A stretch of DNA of 64,000 bases, from contig CAXIPT010000002.1 in assembly GCA_964030475.1 (NCBI GenBank), forward strand, positions 9,307,391 through 9,371,390. Direction: 5' to 3'. Made by a program: the position numbers and the translations under genes. This document shows positions 23,807-35,380 of the stretch, piece after piece (position 1 is the first letter of the stretch; every line of letters starts with the position of its first letter). Source of the stretch: Tethya wilhelma. Lineage: Eukaryota; Porifera; Demospongiae; Tethyida; Tethyidae. Under the pieces are notes generated by a model, which saw nothing but the letters and a program-made list of their open reading frames with translations, was not told the origin of the DNA and did no database searches.

Positions 23807-25743
23807 ATGTCTACTAGGATACTTCCAAGCATGCTACGTGCTACTCCAACACTAACAGCGGTTCTATGTCTATTTCTACTGATATCAACTGATGCTAGTG
23901 CTCAGAAAGACACACCTTTGAAGAAGGTACACATAAACCCATCCAACAGGCTCTATACCAGCACTGATGGTCGTGTTCATGTGTTTCACGGACTAGCCAT
24001 TGAAGACTCCTCACCACCATGGACTTTAGCAACATATGATGCCGACCAAATTGAACTGATGAAAACTGTAAGTAACTCTCTGAATAGCAAAATCATGTGA
24101 CTATGCATGCCAATAGACATGTACTTAATTATACAGTACATATTAATTGTACTGTATAAAGTGTATCGTGCTTGAGATGCCAATGTATTCAAATCTAAGA
24201 ACTGCCAGGCTTCCAATTTGGCGTAATCAATTTAGCACAACATTACCCTTAAATCGGATAATTTCATTATGCATGTAGGAGTGTATAAACAAACTTGAAT
24301 GACTTCATAATAATATTATTATAACCAGTAACAAAACAACATTTTTTCTCACGTATTCTCTGCATGCAGTGGGGTCTGAATGCCGTGAGAGTGGGATTCC
24401 AGTGGCACATGGTGGAACCGTCTACTGGTGTCTACAACGACACGTACGTGCAAGAATTGGTCGATTTTATCAGCCTACTCAATGATCACGGTGTCTATGC
24501 AATCCTCGACATGCATCAAGACTGCTGGAGTCCGCTCTTTTGCGAAGCACACGGCATTCCTTCGCAATATTCAAAAGGATATTCGACAGATTATGACCCA
24601 GGTGGAAGCAAAGCATACCCACAACCAGTCTTGGCACCCCAGTACGATAAAAACAGACACATTACCAACTGTGGGGAAGTTGGGAAGCACATCTTTGGTT
24701 GGTCTACATGTTACGTGACTTATGCAGTTGGCACAGCTGCACAGAGATTGTATGACAATGACCAAGGAATTCTCGATCGTTTTGGGAAATTTTGGCAACT
24801 GGTTGCATCCAAGGTGAAGAAATACCCAAACGTTCTCGGTTATGAGTTGATCAATGAGCCTTGGCTAGGGAATGTTCCTCTTGACTTGAAAGATCTCTTT
24901 CCTGATGATAATCCACATCCACCTGATCTTGATCTGTGGCTACCTGGTGTAGCCGATCGTAAAAACATGCAACGGATGTATAAGGCACTTCACAAGTACA
25001 TACGAGCTGTTGATAACGATAGTATCATATTCTTCGAACCAGCAACAGGAGGAAATTTTCTTGACGCTTTTGCTGCTGGTTTTGAATCAGGTCCTGGTGG
25101 AGTTGAATACAATGATCGACAAGCAATGTCCTATCACGTTTACTGTCCTAGTGTGGACTTGAAGAATGCTTCGGACCTTTTAAAGAATATTGTCGGAAAT
25201 CTTTCCATCTTGAGCTGTGACTTGTTAAACGATGAAATGTACAATGTTCGAAAGAATGACACAGATCGTCTAAAGTTGGGTGGATTTTTGACCGAGTTTG
25301 GAAAACTGGACGATGAAACTCAAACTGATCTCAAAGATAAGATCGACTTTGCCACCATGAAAATGGATGAGTTCAAACACGGGTGGACCTACTGGTACCT
25401 TACGCCAAATCCGAGTGTGCCCAACACAGAAGAAATAACAGCTCTAGCACGACCATTTCCACATAAAATTGCTGGCAACCCAGAATTTTATTCATACAAT
25501 CCTACCACAAAGACATTTCAATTGAAGTACACCCCATGCACAGTTGCACCATGTAAAGATCTACCTACAGAGGTGTTTATTTCAAGCAAGTATGCATATG
25601 CTGGTGTGCAGTATTCAATAAAGATAGAACCTAATGGAAACAAAGTTCGGCATTCTGTAGATAATTCGAGCCAGATGTTACTCATAAATGTGGACACTAT
25701 TTCTCCGAATGAACCCATTTCTGTGAACATCTTTCCTGAATAA
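23807..25743 (+). CDS. Secreted endoglycoceramidase-like GH5 glycosidase
   Basis: Endoglycoceramidases cut intact glycans from glycosphingolipids. Exons 23807-24067 and 24370-25743 join in frame at a GTAAGT donor and CAG acceptor to give about 544 residues. The N-terminus has a hydrophobic signal peptide (LTAVLCLFLLISTDASA). The GH5 barrel follows: WGLNAVRVGFQWHMVEP, YAILDMHQDCWSP, YPNVLGYELINEPW (acid/base E in NEP), MSYHVYCPSVD and GGFLTEFGKLDD (nucleophile E), then a C-terminal beta domain. Both catalytic glutamates and the DMHQD motif are intact, so the enzyme should be active, probably lysosomal or secreted. Related enzymes occur in cnidarians and bacteria. Ceramide-glycan specificity is inferred from overall similarity rather than proven. 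Confidence 0.85.
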
Positions 25744-26116
25744 CACTGAACATTGAACATTGACTTATAATGGTGTTTATACTTCTATATATGAGCCACT
25801 TTGCATGACATTTTTACTCTATAATTTTGTTTACTTGTTTTGGTTTATTAATCCATTTGTTTTGTCTTGAAACTTATCAAATTCTTGCTCAACAATGTTT
25901 ATTATTTGAATACAAGTATATGGTGTATACAGTCAACTATAGCTGTATTATGTATGCAATATTTTGTGGTCACACACTGTTGCTCTATATTTTGTCACAC
26001 AATACTAAACTACACTTTAAACTATAGATCATACATTATACATGCGCACAAAAGGTTCACACGGCCCAATTTATATCTAGAGGTGGTCCTAAGGTGTAAA
26101 TAAGTATTATACCTAA
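25744..26116. other. Convergent intergenic region
   Basis: This short AT-rich gap lies between the endoglycoceramidase stop and the 3' end of the first DEG/ENaC gene. No other feature was seen. Confidence 0.5.
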
Positions 26117-27667
26117 TCATATATCAGTTATCACATTCGACATTGAAACTATGGACAAATTAGTATCTTTCTCTTTCATTGAAGTTGATTCTCGATACTC
26201 ATTTAAAAAGTACTTCTTCTTCACCTTTTCCCACGAAGCACGTATGGCATCCGACATAAGTCCAACAATAAGCATGATCAGTTCAACAACTGTCAAAAGA
26301 GTAAAACCTAAAAATAGTCCTGAGTTTCCACCAATATCTGAGATTAGTTGCCAAGGATCGTAAGAATCTGTCGTTTCTTGGGTTTCTAACTGAAGATCTT
26401 CATAGTACACATTAATACCCAACATTCCATCAAAACTGTGCTCTGCGCTACTGACCGTGAGGGCATATTCCACTGATTCGCATTGCTCTGGACAACGGCA
26501 AGTTTGTCTGTAAGATTCGAAGGCTGATGTTTCACAACAGAGGTCAAGAACAGAGCAATTTCTCATCTCTTCATACGGACTGCGGATGGTTGCATAGAGG
26601 TCTCTTTCAACACAGCCACAGGTGTCTGCCATGTACTTGTAGAGGCATTGTGCTTGGCAATTTGAAACTGAATACATTGGATAACCAGATATGGAAAAGA
26701 AAGCATCACTGTACAAGGAATCTGTTTCTCTACACGGTTCTTTAGTTCGCGAATTCAAATTTGTGTTATCTAACAATTCTCTTTTCTCCATACCAACGTA
26801 AAGTATCGAATTAGTTCCGATGGAAACTCCAGTGGATTCTGGTCTAGGCAGTTTACCCCTATTGCTTATAACAACTCTATACCCTCTGGCTTTTTCAGTC
26901 GAAAATAGCTGCTCTCCGCTGAATAGCTGTAGCCGGAGTCCCTGTCTAACCCCAATCCCTGTAGCACGGTAAGATTCATTAATGTTAGGTCCATTGAATG
27001 AGAAGCACTTGCCATCAAATGTTGTGACAAGACTAAGATTATTCTTGCAATCTTCACCGAGAAAGGAACAGCGCTCGATACTTGCAGTGGGATCAACGCC
27101 AGCAGTAACAATTAATTCACTGAAACTATAGCTGTGTGGAATCGAGCTGTGTATATCGTTAGCAATGACTTGGCAAGCTTCGTAATCAGGTGGCAATCGA
27201 TCCTCAATTGAAGTAAAAAGCTCCAGTAATCTCTGGGAGAAATTATATTGTGAAGCTTTATCAAGAAGAGCTAAAGATGTCAAATTGAAGTAGCTCAAAC
27301 TACAAACAGTGACAGTTGGAAAATCCAGAGATTCTTGCGGTGCTATCGTGATAGAGGTTTGTATTGGTCTACTGGCTAGGAAGAGAATACTGTACACTGT
27401 CAAGACACAAAACCCTGTCAATGACGCAAGTACACAGGTACCCCAGAACATACGCTTTGGCGCCGATTGACTCTTGAAGGCGTAAATAGAGCCAGAAAAC
27501 GAGGATTCATCACCAAATTTCTTTAGTCGTCGCATCCATGGTCTATTCTCAGTTTGATTAGCTTCATCATCATCTTGGGATGCTTTTCGATCACCAGGCG
27601 GTGTTGGTGACTGTGAGGCTGAAAAACTCTCCTTTTTGTCCTGTGAACTGTTCTCGAATTGATCCAT
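26117..27667 (-). CDS. DEG/ENaC-family channel subunit A, single exon
   Basis: DEG/ENaC channels are trimeric, amiloride-sensitive cation channels of the plasma membrane. This 516-residue product has a cytoplasmic N-terminus, TM1 at about residues 80-100 (GTCVLASLTGFCVLTVYSIL), the post-TM1 motif DFPTVTVCSLSYFN, a large extracellular domain with the cysteine pattern NCQAQCLYKYMADTCGC and CRCPEQCESVEYALTVSS, and TM2 at about residues 455-480 starting WQLISDIGGNSGLFLG. Length and topology are typical. The usual G-x-S selectivity triplet after GLFLG is GFT, and the N-terminal His-Gly gating motif is replaced (SFSGSIYAF). The gene is intronless and a tandem paralogue lies just upstream. The gating ligand is unknown. 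Confidence 0.9.
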   Translation of the reverse strand: MDQFENSSQDKKESFSASQSPTPPGDRKASQDDDEANQTENRPWMRRLKKFGDESSFSGSIYAFKSQSAPKRMFWGTCVLASLTGFCVLTVYSILFLASRPIQTSITIAPQESLDFPTVTVCSLSYFNLTSLALLDKASQYNFSQRLLELFTSIEDRLPPDYEACQVIANDIHSSIPHSYSFSELIVTAGVDPTASIERCSFLGEDCKNNLSLVTTFDGKCFSFNGPNINESYRATGIGVRQGLRLQLFSGEQLFSTEKARGYRVVISNRGKLPRPESTGVSIGTNSILYVGMEKRELLDNTNLNSRTKEPCRETDSLYSDAFFSISGYPMYSVSNCQAQCLYKYMADTCGCVERDLYATIRSPYEEMRNCSVLDLCCETSAFESYRQTCRCPEQCESVEYALTVSSAEHSFDGMLGINVYYEDLQLETQETTDSYDPWQLISDIGGNSGLFLGFTLLTVVELIMLIVGLMSDAIRASWEKVKKKYFLNEYRESTSMKEKDTNLSIVSMSNVITDI

Positions 27668-28278
27668 AATCAGGCCGCGGGGTTTGGCCGTAACAAGGGC
27701 GTAGCTAGTCTAGTTAGTGACTGTGCAAGACCCCCCACTTGGACTATATATCCACGAAGAGAGTTCTCGTGCAAGCTCCGCCCACAGGAAATTGTTGTGA
27801 GGTCCCGAGAGACCTTTGACTGTGAATATCTTTATGATAACAACGGAAGCATGTTGCACAGCAAATCGGATAGCTATAGAGTTACACAAAACAAACTGTT
27901 TCACAACTCGAAACATACACAATGTCATGATAGTAACTTATATCTGCAAATCAAGTTTCTACTATGTTATAGCTATAGATTCAACTCTTTCTCTCTAATT
28001 TTGTCTCAATTGAGTTTATTTAGGTATGATGGGTTTTCCACCAAATACAAAAAGCATTCTTTCTTATATACTCTTGCTTTGACTGCGTGATAACAAAAGG
28101 AATGGATATTGCACAACAAGTCGGATAGCTACATAGCACTATATACACTGGCACAAAAAACTGATTCACAACTCGGCGAAACATATACAATGTCATGATC
28201 GTTAGTAACCAGGGTTTTCTGCAAATTAAAGTTTCTACAACTTTCTATCTAATTCTGTTGCAATTCTCCCAATTGAGT
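27668..28278. repeat. Spacer between DEG/ENaC genes with duplicated flank
   Basis: About 27836-28022 and about 28100-28280 resemble each other: TGCACAGCAAATCGGATAGC versus TGCACAACAAGTCGGATAGC, CACAATGTCATGATAGT versus TACAATGTCATGATCGT, and CAATTGAGTTTATTTAGG versus CAATTGAGTTTACTTAAG. The second copy contains the stop codon and 3' flank of channel B. The first therefore marks a 3'-flank remnant upstream of channel A, as expected from tandem duplication of a gene-sized unit. Confidence 0.65.
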
Positions 28279-29808
28279 TTACTTAAGTGAATGTTTTTTC
28301 CAGTAAATACGAAAGACATCCAAACTTAGTCCACCAACTAACATTATTACTTCAACTACTGTCAGGAGAGTGAAACCTAAAAAGAGTCCTGAGTTTCCAC
28401 CAATATCAGAGATTAGTTGCCACAGATTGTATGAATTGGTTGTCTCCGCTGTTTCTAACTGAAGAACTTCGTAGTACACATTGACACCCACCATCCCTTC
28501 ACGACTGTGCACAGCACTAGTGACTGTGAGTGAGTATTCCTCATCCTTACACTGTACTGGGCAGTAGCAAGTTTGTTGGTAAGATATAAAAACTTGAATT
28601 TCACAACAGATGTCAAGAATAGAGCAATTTCTCATCTCTTTGTACGGACTACGGATGGTTGTGTACAGTCCCCTTTCAACACAGCCACAAGTGTCTGCGA
28701 TATACTTGTAAAGACATTGTGCTTGGCAATTTGAAACTGAATACATTGGATAATCTGATATGGAAAAATACGCATCATTGTACAAGGAATCTGTTTCTCG
28801 ACAAGGTTGATCTGTACGAGAGTCAAACAATTCCGTTTTCTTCATACTGACGTAGAGTACTGAATTAGTTCCAGTGACAACTCCAATAGAGTCTGGTCTA
28901 GGCAGTTTACCCCTATTGCTTATCCCAATTCTATACCCTCCAGCAAATTCAATTGAAATGTGTTCATCACCGCTCAAAAGTTGTAGCCTTAGACCTTGTC
29001 TTGCTCCAGTTCCTGTAACCTTGTATGTCTCATTGATATTAGGGCCGTTGAATGAAAAACACATACCTTCAAAAGTGTGTATGAGTGTAAGATTATTTCT
29101 GCAATCTTTACCAAGGAAGGAACAATGTTGAACAAGTTCACGAGGATTAACACCAGCATCATTCATTAAAGCACTGAAACTGCCAAACCGAGTTGAGTTG
29201 TATATATCGTTTGCAATTAGTTGGCAGCCTTTGTAATCGGGTGTTGGTTGATCATCAATTGAACTGAAGAGCTCCAGTAATCTCTGGGTGAAATTGTAAT
29301 CCAGCTCTTTATCAAGAAAAGCTAACTTTGTCACATTGAAGCAGCTCAAACTACATACAGTGACAGTTGGAAAATCCAGAGATTGTTGTGGAGTTATCGT
29401 AATGGACGTTTGTATTGGCCTACTTGAAAAAAAGATAATGCTGTACACTGTCAAAACACAAAAACCTGTCACTGATGCAAGTACACAGGTACCCCAGAAC
29501 ATGCGCTTTGGTTTTGAGTGACTCTTGAAGGCGTAAAGAGTCATGGAAAATGAGGAATCAGTGCCAAATTTATTCAGTCTTTTCATCCAAGGCTTTTGAT
29601 TATCAATATCTTGATCGTCAGTTTTAGGGGGCAATTTGTTGACAGGACAAACAATACTTGAAAGATCTAGAGGTTCAGAAGATACTTCTTGACTAGTAGG
29701 TGCTGTTGTTGTACTTAGTGACTGTGAACTGTGACTCTTATTCTTACTGTCTGTGTTTGTGACATCGATAGTATGTTCTGCTTGTGAGCTTTTTTCAGGT
29801 AGATCCAT
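28279..29808 (-). CDS. DEG/ENaC-family channel subunit B, single exon
   Basis: This paralogue of 509 residues has the same architecture as its neighbour: TM1 (GTCVLASVTGFCVLTVYSII), DFPTVTVCSLSCFN, the cysteine-rich extracellular domain (NCQAQCLYKYIADTCGC, CYCPVQCKDEEYSLTVTS) and TM2 starting LWQLISDIGGNSGLFLG. The selectivity triplet is again GFT. The His-Gly position reads MT (SFSMTLYAFKS), so the gating motif is fully lost. The N-terminus carries about 35 more polar residues than A, and the C-terminal tail is shorter. Both copies are open and complete, so they may form a heteromer or serve different tissues. Divergence is moderate, implying an old duplication. Confidence 0.9.
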   Translation of the reverse strand: MDLPEKSSQAEHTIDVTNTDSKNKSHSSQSLSTTTAPTSQEVSSEPLDLSSIVCPVNKLPPKTDDQDIDNQKPWMKRLNKFGTDSSFSMTLYAFKSHSKPKRMFWGTCVLASVTGFCVLTVYSIIFFSSRPIQTSITITPQQSLDFPTVTVCSLSCFNVTKLAFLDKELDYNFTQRLLELFSSIDDQPTPDYKGCQLIANDIYNSTRFGSFSALMNDAGVNPRELVQHCSFLGKDCRNNLTLIHTFEGMCFSFNGPNINETYKVTGTGARQGLRLQLLSGDEHISIEFAGGYRIGISNRGKLPRPDSIGVVTGTNSVLYVSMKKTELFDSRTDQPCRETDSLYNDAYFSISDYPMYSVSNCQAQCLYKYIADTCGCVERGLYTTIRSPYKEMRNCSILDICCEIQVFISYQQTCYCPVQCKDEEYSLTVTSAVHSREGMVGVNVYYEVLQLETAETTNSYNLWQLISDIGGNSGLFLGFTLLTVVEVIMLVGGLSLDVFRIYWKKHSLK

Positions 29809-30552
29809 TGTACATGACAGTCACAGATGAAACTTGCAATCAGGCTTTTCTGTACTTTATACTGCCACATTTTGTTCTTATGCGTGTTCTTAATGGAGCC
29901 TTATAAGGTTTGCATGATTCAGCAAATTGATTGCTGTAAACATTATTCGTGTACTGCCTGACAAGACTTCCCAGTCCCTGAAGACTGACAAATTACTACT
30001 ACTACTATACCCATTCTCAATAATGATTTTTACAATCAGTAAAATTAAAATAAAATAAGCTGTGAAGGAAAGGGTACGGGTAGTGCTATAAAAAAGTACC
30101 AAAACAAGGCAGGTCTCAATTTCAGCACATGACTACTTCATTTTCATATTTGATCCCTCATAATTATTGTCATAAAAAGTTCAATTAATGATCTTCTCAT
30201 ATAGCAATTATATTATTGTAAAATCAGTTGGCTATGCAGTAAAGTAAAGTAGGCAGGCAATTGAAAATAAATCAAGATTTGCACACTAGAAAATTTAATA
30301 CATGTCTTGTTTTATTTAATACTTTAATAGCACTGCCCATTGCTACACTGCTTGATTTTATGAATTGTCTACTACTTGTTCATTCTTTTTTTTTAATTTT
30401 TTTTTACACATGATAATCGATCGTACGTGATCAAGCCTATAGGACTGCGCATGCGCAGTTGTAGATCGCAAAATTACGCGTAAGCGCAGCACGCACATGG
30501 CTTCACGATCACATGACTTGAACAAAAAACACAGTCAGTAAATTGATCAACC
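29809..30552. other. Intergenic region with degenerate MITE copy
   Basis: About 30014-30150 (ACAATCAGTAAAATTAAAAT ... CACATGACTACTTCATTTTC) and 30320-30385 (TAGCACTGCCCATTGCTACA) resemble the left and right arms of the MITE at 187-579 but have diverged. Between them is AT-rich filler. From about 30420 the sequence carries GC-richer blocks (GCGCATGCGCAGT) that may belong to the mannosidase promoter. Confidence 0.55.
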
Positions 30553-31310
30553 ATGAACCCTGTGTCGCTGCTCTCAGTCTTGTGTTGCTGTCTTCTACTT
30601 GACGCCGCGCCGTATGCTCCTAAGTCCGATGAGCGACAGCGCCGAGTCTACGATCCCGACAAAGTGTACGTACATATTGTTCCACACACGCACGACGATG
30701 TCGGCTGGCTGAAGACAGTAGATGAGTACTACATGGGAGGTGAGTGACAGAATGTACTTTGTTTACTTTAATTTACTCCACTGTTAAATGTTCTTCAGTT
30801 TCTATAAAAACAATCTGACATCTTTGTCAGGTTGTTCAGATCAGCAGAGACATGTGTTCATGAAATTATATTCATAGTAGAACATACAACACACACACAC
30901 ACACACACACATATGTACACACATTTGACAGCTGCTGAAAATATACAACATGGTGCTGTCCAGTACATCTTAGATTCTGTGATCCAAGAGCTCCAAAAAG
31001 ATGAAAATCGAACATTCATTTACGTCGAAATGGCCTTCTTCTCAAGATGGTGGGCAGAACAGAATGAGAAGACGAGAGAAATTGTATGTACACACTTTCA
31101 TTTGAATATACAGTGTAGCAGTATTTGGTTAGCCGTACATAACATTCTTTCTTTAATTCTGAAGGTGAAAAAGCTGGTAGCTAGCAAGCAGCTAGAGTTT
31201 ATTAATGGTGGTTGGTGTATGAATGACGAGGCGACAACTGATTATAACTCCATCATTGACCAGATGAGCTATGGTTAGGAAGTTGTGTGTGTGTGTGTGT
31301 GTGTGTGTGC

Positions 31311-31346
<36 letters not shown>

Positions 31347-31804
31347 TACATGTATGTGTAGAGTAAACGCCTAAGAAAATTAGTTTGTGAACAAAATAAA
31401 GCTGTAGAAATGAGATTTTGTCTCAATTATATATTTATTTCGATTTGTGTGTTTTCTAGGTTTGAATTTCATTCTGGAGACGTTTGGAGAAGCTGCTAGA
31501 CCTCGTGTGGCCTGGCAGATCGATCCGTTTGGACACTCATCAGAAATGGCTGCCATCTTTGCAATGGTACGTGTGTATGTGGGTGGGGAGGGGGTGGGTC
31601 ATACCTTTTTAATCTCTTGTTTTTACTTTCACACACTGATTCTTTATATAACACACACACATACAAATTAAAGTTACCTGTCCGTAAGTGAGGGGCACTC
31701 GATTCATGGTCAAGTGCCCCACTCTTAAGGGCATGCAGCTAGTTTGTTTGCCATTGACTTCCTGTGGCCCTTAGCCTATAAAAACTTTGGTTGCTAGGTA
31801 ATAA

Positions 31805-31847
<43 letters not shown>

Positions 31848-32786
31848 TAGATGGGTTACGACGGCCTCTTCTTTGGTCGCAATGATTATGACGACAGACA
31901 TCGCAGACTAAACACAACAGAGTTGGAGATGGTATGGCAGCCCAGTCGCAGTCTTGGCGAGGCAGTGGACCTGTTCACCGGAATACTCTACTATATTCCC
32001 TATATGCCTCCACCTGGGTTCTGTTTTGATACGAAATGTTCTGATCCTCCAATACAGGTGTGTGTGTGTGTGTGTGTGTTTACAACCAAAAAAAAATAAA
32101 TAAATAAAAAAAATTGGGGATTAAACAGAATTGAGTTGGCATAGTCTCATCCTCGACCCTCTGCATATACTGTTATTACTCAAGGATAGATTTGTTGTGT
32201 TCACGATCTTTACCAGCGCAGCTAAAGTCCATCTGGTTTGAGAATGCCGGTAGAAAAAATTGAATAATATCCAGCCAATTTCAAACTTTCAAGCACCATT
32301 GGAAAGCACTCGTTCTCCCTGTTCTTTTGGTTGTTCTTCCAGCTTCCTATGCCTTAATTAATTACCAGTCAATAGTTAGCTATTTTGCCCCATATGTAAA
32401 GTATTGCATGAATCTCATTATTTCTCTACCAGCGGTATTCTTGATCAAACCAGATGGACTTTAGTGGACGCATTTTTATTAAGAAAATGGCAAAGATTGT
32501 CAACTGTAAAAACAAAAAGCACACAGAAGGCCTGGGAACAAAACTACATTTTGAGTGCAATTCTAACCACACATACATACAATAATGATTTTGGCAGGAT
32601 GATCCAAATATCTTTGACATGAACGTTGACTCTTCAGTGGATCGATTCATCGATGCCATTTACGACCAGCTCGCCCACTACGCGACCAATCACATCATGT
32701 TTACGATGGGGAGTGACTTTCAGTATGAAAATGCCAACAGATGGTACAAGAACTTGGACAAGATCATGAAGTACACCATGATGAAG
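30553..32786 (+). CDS. Lysosomal alpha-mannosidase, N-terminal exons
   Basis: Lysosomal alpha-mannosidase (GH38) trims alpha-linked mannose from N-glycans during glycoprotein breakdown. Exons are about 30553-30739, 30932-31083, 31165-31273, 31460-31566, 31851-32057 and 32598-32786, in frame throughout. A signal peptide ([15 protein letters not shown]) is followed by [14 protein letters not shown] (zinc-binding HxHDD), [36 protein letters not shown] (nucleophile D), [14 protein letters not shown] and [20 protein letters not shown]. All key residues are present. The next exons are found inverted at 19.9-20.8 kb, and the C-terminal part at 41.8-44.5 kb. A CA run at 31806-31846 lies directly before exon 5. 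Confidence 0.9.
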
Positions 32787-33118
32787 GTATGCTGCGTCTG
32801 TTGCATTCCAATGTGCACTTTCTGTAGGTCTTCTAAAAATTTGGCACCCAAAAAATGATATACGTTCAAGCTTCGGCAAATAACTTTTAAAGATGATTTG
32901 TCTGCATGCGCTGCACGCACGTGCTCAATTGCATACAATAGTCTATACTCATGACGACCTTTGCCGAAAATTAGAGGAACAATTTGGTAAAGGGTACTGA
33001 ATAATAAGAGGTGCTGAATTTTTAGAAGATCTATGGTAGATGAATTTATATAACATCTTTGCTAATTCTGAAACATTAATTTTATCCTTGAGCAATTTTA
33101 TTGGCACCACTCAATTTT
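32131..33118 (+). other. Segment duplicated in inverse at about 20830-21819
   Basis: Starting at TTGAGTTGGCATAGTCTCAT this block, including the exon at 32598-32786 and the intron MITE, is the reverse complement of about 20830-21819 with scattered differences. The similarity breaks off at about 33118, where unrelated kinase-intron sequence begins without any N. This is an allelic contig overlap placed in opposite orientation. Confidence 0.85.
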
Positions 33119-33125
33119 GTTGAAT

Positions 33126-33583
33126 AAGATTGCTTCATCCACAGACCAATCCGAGTGTTAGCTATGTGTCATGCTGGGGGAAAGAAAAAAAATCAAACCT
33201 TTGCATTTGTGTCTGGCACTCGAAATGAGTGTTTGGCTGGGACGTCATGTTCTCCAGTCTGCCACTGTATAGCTAGGGCTGTTGATGCAAGACAGACTGT
33301 GTTCAATGGGCTATCTATTGACTGCATTAATTAAGGCAATGAGCTATGTAAGAGTTGTTCTTTGCTTTGTCCTTTTCTCGCTCTATCTACCGTGGCCAAC
33401 AGCTGATTCAACAGCTTCTAGTGCTTTGCATAAGCTAACACACACACACACACACGGTAGCTTCGTGGTTTGATAATAGGACAGTTGTCTTTTTATGTAG
33501 AGTGCCAAATGTTGCGAGTTGATAGTGTGTGTGGTGTGTGAATGTCGATGTGGGAATTTGTACTTTTTTAAATGTGTTTGATG

Positions 33584-33627
<44 letters not shown>

Positions 33628-35025
33628 TGGTATTATGTTACTGAAAGCACAGCTGCAATGAGCACCAAACCAGAAACCCAATCAGTCGTGTACTGTTTTA
33701 GACATGATTGAAGTTCAAAAACATGCTCCTTGTCACATCTCCATCAACAGCAGTTGAACCACTGTACAACTACCTACACTCTCTTCAGACACAATAACAT
33801 GGAACTTACTCCCAGGCGAACAGGCTGACTGATTAACCACGCATTTTCGTAGGTGCATGCTCTTTTCAAGCCATGCTAAAGAGCTTGTCTAATCAATGTT
33901 CCGTTTCCCCCTCTTGACCCTTTCGTTAATGATTGATGAGGGGCGTTTCCTCTACTTAAATTGCTAATTCTATGGAACCTTTCAATTGCAGGCAAACAGA
34001 ATGGAGCTTCAAGGAAATGTATGTACATCCTCCTGGTAAAGTATGTGTGTGTTCATCTCATCCGCTTCAGTTATCGAGATCTCTGTGGTTTTTGGCAGAG
34101 GTTGGTTTGAGACGACATTCTTTACATTCCTTGGCAATTAGCCCTTCGCTTTGAAGCCGGACCTTATAAGCTTCGGTTGTTTTTTGCCCAATGCACGAAT
34201 TGATGCGACATGTATTGTACGTATATGTAAGATCCATGCTTTCTTATGGCATGGAGCTTGTATGCTCTTTTAGATCTCTTTCAGTCTCTCTCTCTCCCTC
34301 TCTTTCTCTGTATGTGTGTGTTTGTGTATTATCTTCTACTCCCACTGTGCCATTAATTACTTTATTTGCTCAAAAATGCTTGTTGATTTTTGAGCTATTT
34401 TTGCTTTTTAACTTGCTGCGTCCATATTCATGACCTTAAAAACTTTGTCAGTATTTTTTGTCGTTTGAAGCCAGAAACCAAATCTTTCATTTTGTGTGCA
34501 AACAATAATTAGCGTCCAAACTTGAGTCTTAACGTGAAATCAGTTTTATCTTTGGTGTTCGCTGATTGAGATGGTATTTGACTGTTTGTTTAGATAAATA
34601 AATCAGAATTTCAATAAAGATCATTTAATTCATACCTACTACCCATTTTGGAGTGTAATAGTTACATAGTGTCACCTGACATTGCTATATTTGCTGCAAC
34701 ATGTATGCTATCATTTTTCGATTTATATACATCCATAGAGGTGATTTCATATAAATAGAGAGAGAGATATCGAATCAAGAATTCGCCATAAATTTTTCGA
34801 ATCGTAATTATTATCAACTGCATATGGTTTATGAATTAATCTCTAGGCAGTGTGTGTGTGTGACTTCAGCATTAACAAAGCTTCGAGTCAAAACACACAC
34901 CTTAAATAAAGAGTGGTGTCCCACGAAGCTGTTCATTTTGATATGGTTTACCTTATGCGGTTCTTCCTTTTTGTAACTCATTGTCTATGTTGTGCGTGTT
35001 TATATGGGCATTATGGTATTGTAGT

Positions 35026-35061
<36 letters not shown>

Positions 35062-35380
35062 TGCGTAAGATTTTTTGATCTGGTGTGTGTGTGTGTGTGT
35101 GTGTTGACATCAAGAGGGAAATATTTGATGTAGCAATAATTTTATTTGATGTGTACTATGTATTGTTGTAGTAATTGTAATGATCTTGACGATCATATTG
35201 TTCAGTAGCATTACATCATAGTGAAATAATCGCTGTTACAAAACCACAGGAAAGAGTTGCTATCTATTATCAATTTGTCAATACACTCAAACACACACAC
35301 ACTCATTCCCTCAAATACCCACATCCTCACATCTCCATACCCTCACACCCTCACACCCTCACACACACACACACACACAG
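33126..35380 (+). other. Kinase intron sequence
   Basis: The first 500 bp repeat 18976-19518. The rest, up to the AG acceptor at 35380, holds no supported gene. Microsatellites (GT at 33588-33626 and 35030-35059; CA at 35360-35379) are the only clear features. Confidence 0.6.
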
